Part shown: piece by piece, positions 1 through 10,595 of the stretch
Position numbering within the stretch: the first letter of the stretch is position 1
Layout: the number at the start of each line of letters is the position of its first letter
Position numbers and translations under genes: made by a program
Notes under the pieces: generated by a model
Databases searched by the model: none
What the model was told of the DNA's origin: nothing
The model's input: only the letters and a program-made list of their open reading frames with translations
Assembly: GCA_023078555.1 (NCBI GenBank)
Contig: CM041202.1
Span: forward strand, 5,814,522 to 5,878,521
Length of the DNA stretch: 64,000 nucleotides
Reading direction: 5' to 3'
Source: Ulva prolifera
Taxonomy: Eukaryota > Chlorophyta > Ulvophyceae > Ulvales > Ulvaceae

Positions 1-35
1 CTAGCAGTGCTACATGTGACTCACATGTCGGACAT

Positions 36-77
36 GTGTGTTACAAGGACACAGCGACCGAGGCAGGTGGCACTGCG
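36..77 (+). repeat. Repeat family A, copy 1
   Basis: Core gtgttacaaggac, then gaggcaggtggcactgcg. The ends can pair as a 7-bp stem (GTGTTAC with GTAGCAC in the best copies), so a transcript would form a small hairpin. Confidence 0.8.
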
Positions 78-396
78 TGCATGTTAATAATTATTGCAAT
101 TATAACCGATATATCAATGAATATATTGGTTATAACCAGGGGAATCACCCACGCGTGGTTGCGCGCAACCAGTACCACGCAGCACATGCCAAAACTGTGC
201 TACATTTGTATACCAGTGACATGGCACTCATTGGGCACCATCAGCAAAATGGGTCTACTGAGGCCGGACATCCCGATAGTGTACTCTTGTGTGTGAACTG
301 GTTGTGCATACCGATTGCACAACGAATACGCCTGGGAAGTTGTAGACGTTAACGTAATTATGTACGCTGAGACGCTATTGCCTGGCAATTTTGTTT

Positions 397-438
397 GTGT
401 GTTACAAGGACAAAGCAAGCGAGGCAGGTAGCACCGCA
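397..438 (+). repeat. Repeat family A, copy 2 (near consensus)
   Basis: One of the best-preserved copies: gtgttacaaggacaaag, an AAGCGAG spacer, then gcaggtagcaccgc. It is followed directly by the A/C-rich block, which may be part of the same element, because the minus-strand copy at 5261-5297 has an equivalent block on the same side. Confidence 0.85.
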
Positions 439-439
439 A

Positions 440-830
440 GCAAGAACCAGGGGAACCGCACACCACGCAGCAAGCCACACAAAGCTCACACCAAGCAAAA
501 CACCCACGCAACGGCAGCACTCGCGCCGGACACAGCCACACAGCCACACAGCTACAGAGCCGCACAGCCACACACACGCCCACACCCACACGCCCACCCC
601 CATCCGAACCCCGCCCACCAGCCAGGTGCACGAGACCCGGAAGCACAAGCAGCCAAGGCCGCCCAGCAAACAAACAGCGAGACCGCAACAAAAACCCCCA
701 ACCCGGGGAGGCCCCCGCCTCCCCCAGCACAGCCCCCCAAGCCCAGCCCTCGCACACCAACCCGCCCGCCCGCAAACCCACACCCGTAACCCCCAAAGCC
801 CAGCCTAGCCCGCCCAAACTACCCGGCCGC
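440..830. repeat. Strand-asymmetric A/C-rich block
   Basis: The plus strand is nearly all A and C with scattered G and very little T, with short cacacgcccacac-type runs. Composition of this kind yields long open frames on both strands (Pro/His/Thr-rich one way, Gly/Val/Cys-rich the other). I do not take these as genes. Confidence 0.7.
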
Positions 831-1032
831 GCCCCAACGGCGGGCCCCAAGCAGGCGCACGGGGAAGACACCAGAGAAACGCGGCACGCCTAAGCCGCCA
901 TCACAAAAAAGCGGACGAGGTTGCGAGCGTGCACGCAGCGGCGACTGCTCACCACGCAGCCAGGGCGGGCGCGCAGCGCCGCTCAGGCCGGCCGGGTGGC
1001 CTGTGAGCGGCGTGAGGTTATCGGATGGGATT

Positions 1033-1068
1033 TTGTGTGTGTGTGTGCGTGTGTGTGTGTGTGTGTGC
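1033..1068. repeat. (TG)n microsatellite
   Basis: About 36 bases of alternating TG with one CG interruption. Confidence 0.95.
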
Positions 1069-1497
1069 ACAGGCAAAGACAGGCTCCTCGACGGCTGTGA
1101 GCATGACCACGTTGTGCACAACCTGATCGCGATCGGTCTAGAAGTGGCTTGTTCGTGTTGCGTGTCGTAGGTGCTCCGCTTACGTACATCGGAGGCGAGG
1201 TTAGTGTCACGCAGTCCGTAGATGTGTCCAGCCAGCACGATCACCTGTAACTCACAAGGTATGTATCAGGGGCCTCCAGCCTGAGTCTTCTGTGAACTTA
1301 AGTACTATGATGTCGTCGTAGTAAAGTTCAGCGTAGGTTTTGCGCGGCTGTAAGCGCTAGCTGTAGCACCAGAGCTCTACTGCTGATTGCGCTTGACGAC
1401 AGAAGATGTGTACAGGCAGATAGCCTGCGAAGAAAGAATATTATCAGCTGATGTAGTGAGGACGACGTGTTGCCAGTCGGCGGTAGGCAAGTGCGAC

Positions 1498-2755
1498 ATG
1501 CCTGCCAGTTCGCCAATCACGACAGCCTCGACTCCGATGAGTTGCTGCTGCAAGTCTACGCTAGCCATCTTGGCGTTCGTCCTGATTGCAGCTACAGTAT
1601 TATTTAGTGTTTTCCTAGTCATTTTCGGAGTATCTGTGTCAGACTGCGACTTGACGTGCGACGAAGACACGGATGGGGCGGAGCTGCTGAACGAAGGCAT
1701 CTACGACTGTGACGGTGCGGCCCTCCAAGTTAGCGCCAGATCTTGACCACTTGACACAGAGGTCTCTTTCAGTAACGTGCCCCATGCTGTGACCTTCCTA
1801 GGTGTAGGACTGCTGGCAGGCAATGGTTGTCTCTCCAGCCGGATAGTTGTGCGCTGCGCTGAGTGCAATGCAGGCTGTAGCCCACAGCTTGCACTCAGAT
1901 GCAAATCAAAACACTTCTGAAAGCTGTGTATCACTTAAGTTCATGTTTGATTCTCGGCGCTCAGGCGGATGTCTGGTGCTGCAATTACCACTGCCCTGTA
2001 CCCGCTCTGCTAAGCAGCACAGAAAACACAACAGCAGCCGATCTGGTTGATAATGACGAGAAAGTATGCACTGGTGCCATCTTTCTGCTGAACCGGCAAA
2101 CAATTCTCAGGATCCAGGATCTGATGCTTTCCCGCAGCTGGGAAGCTAGCTGGGAAAGACACCATGGGATTTCACTTCAGACATCCAAAGCTAACAAGTG
2201 AATTGCGTGCGCAGTACTCACAGCAGCAACTCAACAAAACTTGAAGGTGCCATGGTGCACGTTTTTCCAGCCAGGGACATTTCCTGAACTGGTCAGTGAA
2301 GCATAGCACACATCGCTGCAATCTGGGCGAGTGTTTATTCGGTATAAACGTTTATTCCACCATATGAATGGCTAGCAGATCCAGATCGCTGACCTTGACA
2401 ACACCGATGTGATAATATTCGCACTTGCTGTCCTGCAGGTAAAACAAGCTGCGGGCCACTGCGGGCCTTCTTCTACATTTGCCTCGGCATCACCCTCGGG
2501 CTCCTCCTGCTGTGGGTGGTGATCATTTCTCTATGCTGCTGGAGGCGCAGGCGGCGCCGCACTGCAGCAGGCGAAGCCCCAGGCGAAGCCGCAGGCGAAG
2601 CCGCACTCGGCGACCTCAAAGCCGCTGCAGGCAGCGACCTCAAGTCTAGCAGTAGTGCCACACACCGGGGCTCAGCACATGATGGTTTCCCGGCATTCAC
2701 CGCTCCAGAGGCTGTCGTGGCGGTACCAGTAGCGGACATGGGCGTACACCATTGA
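1498..2755 (+). CDS. Small two-pass membrane protein T1 (two exons)
   Basis: Proposed exons 1498-1714 and 2439-2755, intron 1715-2438, giving 177 aa. ATG at 1498 begins MPASSP. A CCCK motif precedes transmembrane segment 1 (LAILAFVLIAATVLFSVFLV). A loop of about 35 residues follows with four cysteines (DCDLTC, YDCDG, SCGP). After segment 2 (FFYICLGITLGLLLLWVVII) comes LCCWRRRRRR and an Ala/Gly/Glu-rich tail. The donor GACG|GTGCGG and the acceptor GCAG|GT give a phase-1 junction that restores Gly. The same junction works in the paralogs at 5.9 and 10.6 kb, which is the main evidence. Basic residues after segment 2 suggest both ends are cytosolic with the Cys loop outside, and the juxtamembrane cysteines could be acylated; both are inference. 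The shape recalls half a tetraspanin, but no tetraspanin CCG loop is present. Function unknown. Confidence 0.75.
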
Positions 2756-4070
2756 GGAGGCCTATCCCCCGCCACAGCTGTAGGCTGCCGCGTCCGGCTA
2801 CAGTCGACGCCGTGTGGATCAATGTTCGGATTCAGCCTCCGTGCCACAGGCACGAGGCAGTCAAACAACGTGTAGCGAGCAGGTGGATCCCACGAGGATC
2901 CATGCGAAGGATCCGTTCGAACCCGGAACTGGCAGTGGCAGCACGAGACGCACGTGGCCAGGAAGTGGCAAGGGGCTGCTTTGCTATCCGGTCAATTTCA
3001 AGCTACTGCGCGCATTTGCAGGCCTGCTGGGTGCAGTACGTGCTGTGTGCTGACATGATGATCAACACCTCTAGGTGTGTGAAGGCAGCACGTGATCGGC
3101 CACGATTGTGTAACCACCCTTGACCTTGGTCGGCGCGTTCGAAGAAGCAATTTTCCGGACGCATGGCCATTGGCATGATTGCCTCTCGAGACCGAGGCCA
3201 TTGGCATGTTTCTGTTCCCAACAAATGGAGGCCCTCCTCCCCGGACCCGGGGCAAGCAGGGAGGAGGGGGGAAGGGGGCCCGGGGGGCGGGGGGGGACCT
3301 TCAAGCCGACCATGCCGGCTCGTGCTGCTGCTTTGTCTTGCCCTCCCTCTACAAAGATCTGGCAAGTCTGCATTATTGCATGTGGTGACACAGGACAGCG
3401 GCCGGGCATGGAGCCGGATATTGTATGTGCGTATGCATGTATGCGTGATTACATAATGTGTGGAAGGCCGATGATCATCGAGTGTCTAAGATGGCAGTGC
3501 GGAGTGACGACCGGCGTGACGGGCAGACGGGCGGGCAGCTGCAGAATGATCAGGTCACGGGCGAGGGGTGGGCCCGCCCCCGGTGGCCATGCATGCATGG
3601 CCAGTGGGTGCGACGGCGGCGCACCGGCAGCAGTGAAAGTAGCAGCACCTTGGACACGTGCCACTTGCTTGTGCACGTTTGCCCCATCGACAGTGCAGCT
3701 GCCGCGGTGTGTGAACACATGTACATGCATGTGGTCGCACAGTACTGACTAGTCTGGTGCTGTCCTGCAGCAGAATGTGTGTGTAGCCTGGAAGAAATTG
3801 TAATCAGCTACAGTGGCGAATTGAGCGCGAGTGGGGAATGGCGGTGACGGCCGGTGGCATGGTTGAACCAACCAGTCATGACTGTACTGTAGGCTCTACA
3901 GTAATACTGAAAGGAGCCGGTTGACAGGCCGGTGTCAGACCTGATCAGCATGAACTGCCAGTGGGGCAATCTAGTACTCATGTGATGTGGCCGCTATCAT
4001 ATATGACTATAGTCATGTCAGTCACGGTGCCACTGCATTGCCACGTGGCAAATTTGAAGTTTGATATGAC

Positions 4071-4110
4071 CAGTAAAGTAAATTAAACCTCAAGTTACTG
4101 AGCCGTATCC
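4071..4110 (-). repeat. Repeat family C copy
   Basis: Contains agtaaagtaaat and ctgagccgtatcc, shared with copies at 8921, 12596, 39127 and 43079. Confidence 0.7.
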
Positions 4111-4266
4111 CCGTATATACGTATATCAGACAGCGACCAGTTGACCAGGCGCATGAACAGGCGCATTGCCACCTGGGCCTAGGCCCGCGCAGAGGACCCA
4201 TCCCGGCACCCATAAACCACACAGGAGCAAATGTTAGCGCTGGCCTAGGCCGAATATGTCTGCATG

Positions 4267-4311
4267 TGTGGCAATCCAGTGATATTGCCTTTATACCACT
4301 GGATTGCCACA
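4267..4311. repeat. Foldback element B, copy 1
   Basis: Perfect 15-bp arms (tgtggcaatccagtg and its reverse complement) enclose a 15-base centre. Related copies are at 38501-38543, 55074-55120 and within 55419-55488. Confidence 0.9.
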
Positions 4312-4748
4312 GCATGCATGCGTTTTGGGTCGTCGGCCCCAGCCACATGGAACGGCTCCAACATTTGAATGTTCAGCTCCACTTTCTGGAGAGCAGCCTT
4401 GCAAATGCTGCAAGGTGTTGTGATGCTTGTACACGTACCTGCGAGAGCACTCCGAGCCCCGACCGCGCGCAGTGCAGATCTCGAGGCGGGGTACCGGGTA
4501 CCATCACGTGGAACAGATTAATTGATTTATGTCGCACCTCGCCGCCACACACTCACACATGTGCTCAGGCCGGGCTGCCCAGACATTCAGCAACTCGAGT
4601 ATCAATGGCTGTTTTGATCCGTCGAACATGAGATAAAGGGCCTGCAGCTGGTCTTCAATGTGAGTATGGTACAGCCTTGCAGCTGCAAGCATCTGTATAA
4701 CATCGGCTGGCCACCTTGCGATCGGCACTCACCCTTTTTGCCGATCCG

Positions 4749-4778
<30 letters not shown>
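4749..4778. repeat. Homopolymer C30
   Basis: Thirty consecutive C, followed by four G. Length may be unstable or affected by sequencing. Confidence 0.95.
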
Positions 4779-4780
<2 letters not shown>

Positions 4781-5260
4781 GGCAGATCGCCAAGCCAAGA
4801 TCGCCAAGTGCTACTTGTGCCCCGATCTCCCCCCCGGCGCAATGAGCGCTCGCCTGCGGGGACGCCTTCACTGAAGTACTAGTAGGAATTCAATGTGCGG
4901 CTGACGGCGCGGCGCGATGACGTTTGAGACACAGATGGCAAATAATTCCTGCGCAATATCAATGCATTCTAGAGGCTCCGTTTTTTTTGGGGGAGCCTGT
5001 GACTGCTGTGGGGCTTTCCAGCTGCACCGCCTCAGAAGCGTTGTGAGGCATCACCACATGATGCTGCACTACAGTGACACATGGTCAAAGTGACAAATGG
5101 TCAAAGTGTGTGGGTTTGGGTTTGTGGGTGTGTGGTTGTGTGCTTGGCGGTCTACGGATCTGTGTCTTCTGCGCCGGTGCTGGGGGGTTTTTTTTTTTGG
5201 GCGTGGTGGGTGTCGCGTGCGTGGGTGTCTGTGTGTTTGCTTCGTCTGTTTGCTTCTTTC

Positions 5261-5297
5261 GCGGTGCTGCCCGCTTTCAAGTTGTCCTTGTAACACA
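5261..5297 (-). repeat. Repeat family A, minus-strand copy with T/G-rich tail
   Basis: Reads gcggtgctgccc ... ttgtccttgtaacac on the plus strand. Bases 5096-5260, on its tail side, are T/G-rich on the plus strand, which is A/C-rich in the orientation of the element. This matches the organisation at 397-830. Confidence 0.85.
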
Positions 5298-5920
5298 TGG
5301 TCAAATGGCTCGCTAGCTTCCTCCACAAGGCTATACATATGCAGCCTTGAGAGCAAGCTCTCACCAGATGCCAGCCTCAGCCAGGACAACGAGCAAAAGA
5401 AGCGTCATCACAAATGGCACCCTTTGTGTGCGCATGCATACACCGCCTGCGCTAGCAGCTGCTGATAAGCGCGCTGGCCCTGTAGCTGCTGCATACTGTA
5501 CACAAGCCCGCCCACACTCGCGATCGCTCCTCTAGCAGAATTAACCACAAGTCCTGTTGTGAGGCGTGGTGCTGATGTGCCGCTGCGTCCAGCCTTCGAA
5601 GGAATTCCAGCCTCTGAGGACACCAGGAGCGGTATCGATGCTCTCGACTGCGTTAGCGCTGAACGCTTTGCCGTCGCGCTAGAAGCATGAATGAACAAGA
5701 ACCGATAAGATAGCCGCCGGCAGATCAAGATGCAGACGTTGCAGCCATAGATCCCTGTATCCACGTCGCTTGGTGGCAGAGTGCTCTAGATGATTGTGCA
5801 CATCTGTGGGCGTGTCTCGGACGTGGCCAAAGAAAAAGTGCAAACGATACTCACAGGTAAGGGAGTTTATTTCTCTTAGTCAAGGCCAGTCACTGCGAAT
5901 CGGAGGCAGCGAAGGGCACG

Positions 5921-6957
5921 ATGGATGGATGGGCAAGTTCAGTGTGCTGCAAGTCCACGCTTGCTGTCGTGGCGTTCTTTCTGACGGTACTGACGGCGAT
6001 CAGCAGCGTGTGCCTGATTATTCTAGGAATAGCTGTGTCTGGCTGCGATTTGACGTGTGACGAAGGCACCGACGGGGCGGAGCCCTTGAACGAAGGATAC
6101 TACTCCTGCGACGGTGCGGCCCGCGAAGGTATCTGTAGCTACATACGCCCGGACCTGGCACGATTGACCGCATTCAAACATCTGCAACGTTATCGATGCG
6201 CTGCATGCTGTGTCGTGTCAGGCGCAAACCTCCGCAGCAATGGCATCAGCTCGTGATTCACGAGTCGTGGACACTGCTGCGCAGTTGGCAGATTGAGTGC
6301 TGAAGGCACGCATTGATCGCACCGCTATAGCCCAGCGCTCCAGCAAAGCGCCTTGGTGAACGTCTAGACATTATGTCTTCCTGGGTAGGCTAGTCCTACC
6401 CAGCGCGAGATGAGCCATGGAATGGGTGAGGCCGTGCCCATGGCTGACAATCTCCACATCTGCGTTTCGAGCTGTAGCCACCGCTCACCACAACACAAGC
6501 ATTGGGGCATAGACACCTTACGTATAGCGGGGCATGTAGACATGGCACTGGCTGTGCAGGTGAAAAAAGCTGCGGGCCCTTCCAGGCAATATTCTACTTC
6601 GTGCTCGTCCTCACGCTCGCCCTCGTGTGCGGGTGGCTGACACTCACTGCAATCTGCTGCTGGAAGCAGCGGCAGCACAGCAACGCGACATCGGCCGCGG
6701 TCGAGGAGGCCACAACGGACATCATGCTGCGGAGGCAGCAGGCCTCCGAGGCAGCGCAAGTGATCTCAGGCACACACACTCCAGCGTACACCCTGCCTCT
6801 CGCCTCGAGCTGTTCCGTCGGCTTTCCTGAGCGTGGCGCTGGGAACCCGTATTCTGACTGGTCAGCTGTGGATTCAGCGCCAGTCGGTGCAAGCACTGGC
6901 ATTGCAGTGCTGCTCGATGGGGCTCCGTCTGCTGGCGAGCCTGAGGCCTTCCAGTGA
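5921..6957 (+). CDS. Small two-pass membrane protein T2 (two exons)
   Basis: Paralog of T1 and T3. Proposed exons 5921-6113 and 6560-6957, intron 6114-6559, giving 196 aa. It starts MDGWASSVCCK with a shorter N-terminus. Transmembrane segment 1 is roughly residues 12-33. The loop has four cysteines (GCDLTC, YSCDG, SCGP). Segment 2 is about 20 residues starting at IFYFVLVLTLALV, followed by ICCWKQRQ. The cytosolic tail is the longest of the three (about 95 residues, Ala/Ser/Thr-rich). The donor GACG|GTGCGG and the acceptor GTGCAG|GT match the paralogs and keep phase 1. If the intron were retained, the frame would run to a stop near 6256 and lose segment 2. Role unknown; a surface-exposed protein is inferred. 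Confidence 0.75.
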
Positions 6958-7507
6958 TAAAGCCGGGCTGTTGGCTCTCGAGATCGCGCAGTATCGCGCA
7001 GTATACAGTATACTATATATACGTAGCTGCTGTACTACAAGTAGGTAGCAAAACACAATTGCAAGGCCTGTAGATCTATAGATTGTAACAAATGCACGTA
7101 GCCTGTAGCTGATCTATAGATTAATCACGTGTACAATTGCAAGGGCAAATTGGCTGCTGCCATCATGGCGTGCGGGGGCACCCGGTGCTGGCATGCATAT
7201 CATGATGTCCACGTGTGGACGATGCTGTGTGCTGGAGCACACATGTGTACAGGCGGTGCCGGTGTGCAACGGGGGAGATGTATCGGTCTGTGTTGCAACT
7301 CAATTGAATAGTGTATATGCATATGCCGACGGTCGAATGCTTGCGTGTGTATACATGTGGTGCCCGTGTGTGTGTCCTACGGTGCTACCTGCCTCTCTGG
7401 CTCTCTCTCCTTGGGGCACAGCTGGAGCGGCGGTGTGCCCTTGCGCCACTGCTACAGGGTCGCACGGTCGAGGCTGCACGCCTCAACGCAACTGCCCTAC
7501 ACTCTTT

Positions 7508-7531
7508 GGGGGGGGGGGGGGGGGGGGGGGG
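7508..7531. repeat. Homopolymer G24
   Basis: Twenty-four consecutive G. Confidence 0.95.
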
Positions 7532-7688
7532 CAGGCACAACTCAGTCATGGTGAATTACTCCGATCGTGTGGTCTGTGCGTGGCGGCCCGCTGCTACCAC
7601 AAGTGGCAGCTACACTTGGCCATGGCTAGCTGGCCAGCTATGAGAGGTGTATGGTCTAATCGGTTCTTAATAAACATCTCCTCTAGAA

Positions 7689-7752
7689 CTGCGGCACATC
7701 TTTCCGAAAGATGTGCTGTCACCATTCCTGAGTCAAGAATGGTGAACCGCAG
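7689..7752. ncRNA. Candidate three-way-junction structured RNA
   Basis: Three perfectly paired helices are nested within 64 bases. The closing stem is ctgcgg/ccgcag (7689-7694, 7747-7752). Hairpin 1 is cacatcttt/aaagatgtg with loop ccg (7695-7715). Hairpin 2 is caccattc/gaatggtg with a 9-base loop (7720-7744). The joining strands are 0, 4 and 2 bases. The layout is like small ribozymes or other structured RNAs, but the hammerhead core (CUGANGA plus GAAA) is absent. The strand transcribed is unknown, because a DNA inverted repeat pairs on both strands. Confidence 0.35.
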
Positions 7753-8195
7753 CTGTACGTCGGTAAATAAAAGTGCAGTAACTCAGCACTTAGCCATGTC
7801 CTGCGCGGACAATGGCATTGCACATGTATATGCCCAAAGGGTAAGGCACCTGGAGAATATATTCCTGGTATACCTTCAAGGAAGTTCCTGTACGCATACG
7901 CAACTCGCAGGGCCTCCTCCGGACCCTGTGCTAAGCGCTGTGGGGAAGCAAGGCCGTACCATGTGTGACATTGACAGCGTCAATTGTACAGTGTAAAATT
8001 TAAACCACAGGCTCAGCTGGCCATGGCCTCGCGCCGGCACCCTGCTCCCAAGTATGTATACATACTTACGTACATGTACAATTCAGGCGCACTCTACACT
8101 GTCATAACTGTACTCCGGCCGTCCCGGGCCTACTAGTAGTGCACACATGCCAGCCCTGGTTAGGACTGCCTTTCATCGGCGTGCGCCTTCAGATA

Positions 8196-8277
8196 CCTGA
8201 AGCTCACACAGCACCGGTGCCGCAGCAGCGATGCTGCAGCATCGCTGCTGCGGCACCGGTGCTGTGTGAGCTTCAGG
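8196..8277. repeat. Perfect 82-bp palindrome
   Basis: Two 41-bp arms, identical as reverse complements, with no spacer; the centre is gatgctg|cagcatc. The arms contain gctcacacagcaccggtg. Confidence 0.98.
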
Positions 8278-8767
8278 CATGCTGCTGTTGCACTCGCTGC
8301 AACTCATGATGCATCATATGCAATTGCAAGCTCTGATCACAGCTCCACGTGGAGCAGTTACTGCGTCCAGCAGGTGCGCGTGCTTCCATCTGAACATGCG
8401 CACCGCTACCCGTAGCTATCCTATCTATGGTCGGAAGTTTGCTACGGTAGCAAACTACAGCTGGAAACTCCGAGTCCTCCCCTATAGCTACGGACTGGGC
8501 TGCCAGGACCCCAGCACTGCTGCGCCGCCGTCGGAGATTGCCACTGAGCTGATCCTAGGATGCATGCATTTCCACACGCGATGCATGTGCAGGAGGCCTC
8601 CTAGGGCACAGCTCGGAACCAAGCAGGCCCAGGACCCGTACAAGGGCCAGTGGCCTGTAGCTATTATAATTACTACAGCTACGCAGGCCGTTTAGATCTG
8701 ATCGATCAGCTACAGACAAATGCAATTGTAACAAATGCATAGCCCCACACACCTGCAGCCACCCTTC

Positions 8768-8808
8768 GCGGTGATGCCCGCCTTGCTGCCTTTGTCCTTG
8801 TAACACAC
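8768..8808 (-). repeat. Repeat family A, minus-strand copy
   Basis: gcggtgatgcccgccttgct, then ctttgtccttgtaacacac. Confidence 0.85.
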
Positions 8809-8920
8809 CTGCAGCCACCCTCACACCCGGAATTGCAACCACCCACCCGCACCCACATGCACGCACGTGCACACCCCCGCCCCACGGTGTAGCACCATTG
8901 CCCCACGGCACACACAATGG

Positions 8921-8965
8921 CCAATAGGATACGGCTCAGTAAATCCAGATTTACTTTACTTTACA
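8921..8965 (+). repeat. Repeat family C copy
   Basis: ccaataggatacggctcagt, then aaatccagatttactttact. The part gtaaatccagatttac folds on itself. Confidence 0.75.
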
Positions 8966-10339
8966 CGCGGCCTAGGCTGCGGAACCCACACTTACACTCA
9001 CAGCAACCCCGGGAACGCCCCAGCCCCCGCGGGGCCCCCACACCCAAAACCACCCCGAGGGTCCCCCCTATCACTTATGTGTCTTAAGACACACAGCTCA
9101 GGGCCAAGCATACTATAGTATGAGTTCCCACACAAAAGACGATCCGGCTGGACAGGTACCACTGGTACTATATATGTATACATATATAGTATACACTGGC
9201 ATATTGAGTACTATAGTACTCCATATGTAGTACCGGCCGACCAGACTACCTCCCCAGTGAGGCTGCAACTCGATTGAATTCCTTTGTTTGCGCAAACAGG
9301 CATGCTAAAGATCGCATGCGGGAGATCGATTCAAGAAATTCTTCATTCTGCTAGCTATGGTGAGTGACTTGCTTAAGCTTGCCCTGCTGTTGAAGTCTGT
9401 ATACACTCGAGCCACGATCTAGATTCAACAAGTTGTGGATATGTATATCAAGCTTGGTCTCCAGGCTAGTTGCAGCGCTGGCAGCCCCAGGCTATGACAC
9501 TGCTAGGCCTAGGGCTCCAGCAAGTCCCACTGGCAGCAGTGCACTGCACATACATCATGGCACATGCATGTGCCTGCCGTGGCCAGGATTGACCGGCCGG
9601 CCATGATGGTATGAGTTTGCAGATGCACAGGTGCATGATGAACTCTCAAGCCACTGGGAGTGCCCGTCTAGCCCGGGGCTGGGGCCCTGGAGGGTGGATA
9701 TGGGCTGAGCCTGACTCCGAGTCAGTCGGATTGAGTCAGACTCACGTCGACGTGAGTGGTGATCGCCAGATGTAGCTCCCGGGCCGGGGACTCCCCGCCG
9801 AAGTCTTTTCTTTCAGAAGAGGGAACGGGAATAAACACGAAAAATTATCTCTCCCGAATCAACGGCCACACACTACAGCACCGCAGAAGCCTCAGTCCGG
9901 CAGCACCGATGACAGGTGTTGAACGCGTGAAACAGTGTTTACGTAACGAATGCTCCGCCGCTGCTGCGAGCGTGTCGATGTGCACAACTTAAGGCAATTG
10001 CCACAAGCTTGTTGTACTGGAAGCGTGTGCACATGTGTTGCAAACGCCATGGGGCGGTGCTTGAGCACCTTCGCGGTCCTGCCAGAACTGGCCTGGTAGA
10101 GCTTGTCATGCGTAGGGACGTGTTGATGTAGTGCCGACTATGACGCTCAAGGTGCGCATGTATTCATCGATATCGATATCGCGCTGGTGGGCGCTGGCTG
10201 CGGCTATAGCGTGATCATCTGGCGACCTGCAGCTGCCAACCATGGCCATGGCATTCCCAGCACGACAAGAGGGTCACTCGGCTTGGATTGTCCATCTGGA
10301 AGTACTTGTGCTCATCGACCTCGATCGATGTCGGTTGCA

Positions 10340-10345
10340 TATAAA
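10340..10345 (+). promoter_or_regulatory. Possible TATA box upstream of T3
   Basis: tataaa in gcatataaagcg, about 250 bases before the T3 ATG. Position alone suggests a promoter; no equivalent was found at matching distance in T1 or T2. Confidence 0.2.
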
Positions 10346-10595
10346 GCGTCAGTCAGGTGACGATGCTCCGAACTTCCGCGACTAGCGATCGATCGCTGCA
10401 CCTACAGCTATACATCAGTATAGCACTATATACAGTACTAGTATGCGCCAGCTCCAGATATTCTGGTAGCTATAGTGTGTATACGAATTGCTGCACGCGC
10501 TTATCGGCCGCGGGTGCATTCAAACCTTGTGAACAACGGGTGGCACTTGAACTGAAGAGCATCTTCTGCCATCCTGAGGATATATATAGCATTGG

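Larger units (their letters stand above)
1..1497. other. Gene-free left flank with repeats
   Basis: No coding region can be supported here. The stretch holds two direct copies of the short 'TTACAAGGACAAAG' repeat (36-77 and 397-438), an A/C-rich block of about 390 bases, and a TG microsatellite. Open frames on both strands in the A/C-rich block come from the skewed composition, which makes stop codons rare. Confidence 0.6.
2756..5920. other. Gene-free stretch between T1 and T2
   Basis: No gene recognised. It holds a degenerate foldback copy near 3962-4020, a family C repeat (4071-4110), an intact foldback hairpin (4267-4311), a 30-base C tract, and a minus-strand family A copy with its T/G-rich tail (about 5096-5297). 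Frames at 3120-3752 and 5408-5764 are open but show no recognisable domain and no paralog in the window. Confidence 0.5.
6958..10595. other. Gene-free stretch between T2 and T3
   Basis: No coding region supported. Contents: a G24 tract, a candidate structured RNA (7689-7752), a perfect 82-bp palindrome (8196-8277), family A and C repeats, a 24-bp AT-rich palindrome near 9170-9193, and small palindromes near 9713-9760. The open frame at 7193-7996 crosses the G tract and is not convincing. Confidence 0.5.

Noticed and set aside
391..808. Overlapping open frames of 130-220 codons on both strands
   Set aside because: They come from the A/C-rich composition and have no domain, paralog or codon bias.
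7689..7752. Hammerhead ribozyme
   Set aside because: The three-way layout fits, but the CUGANGA and GAAA core strands are missing.
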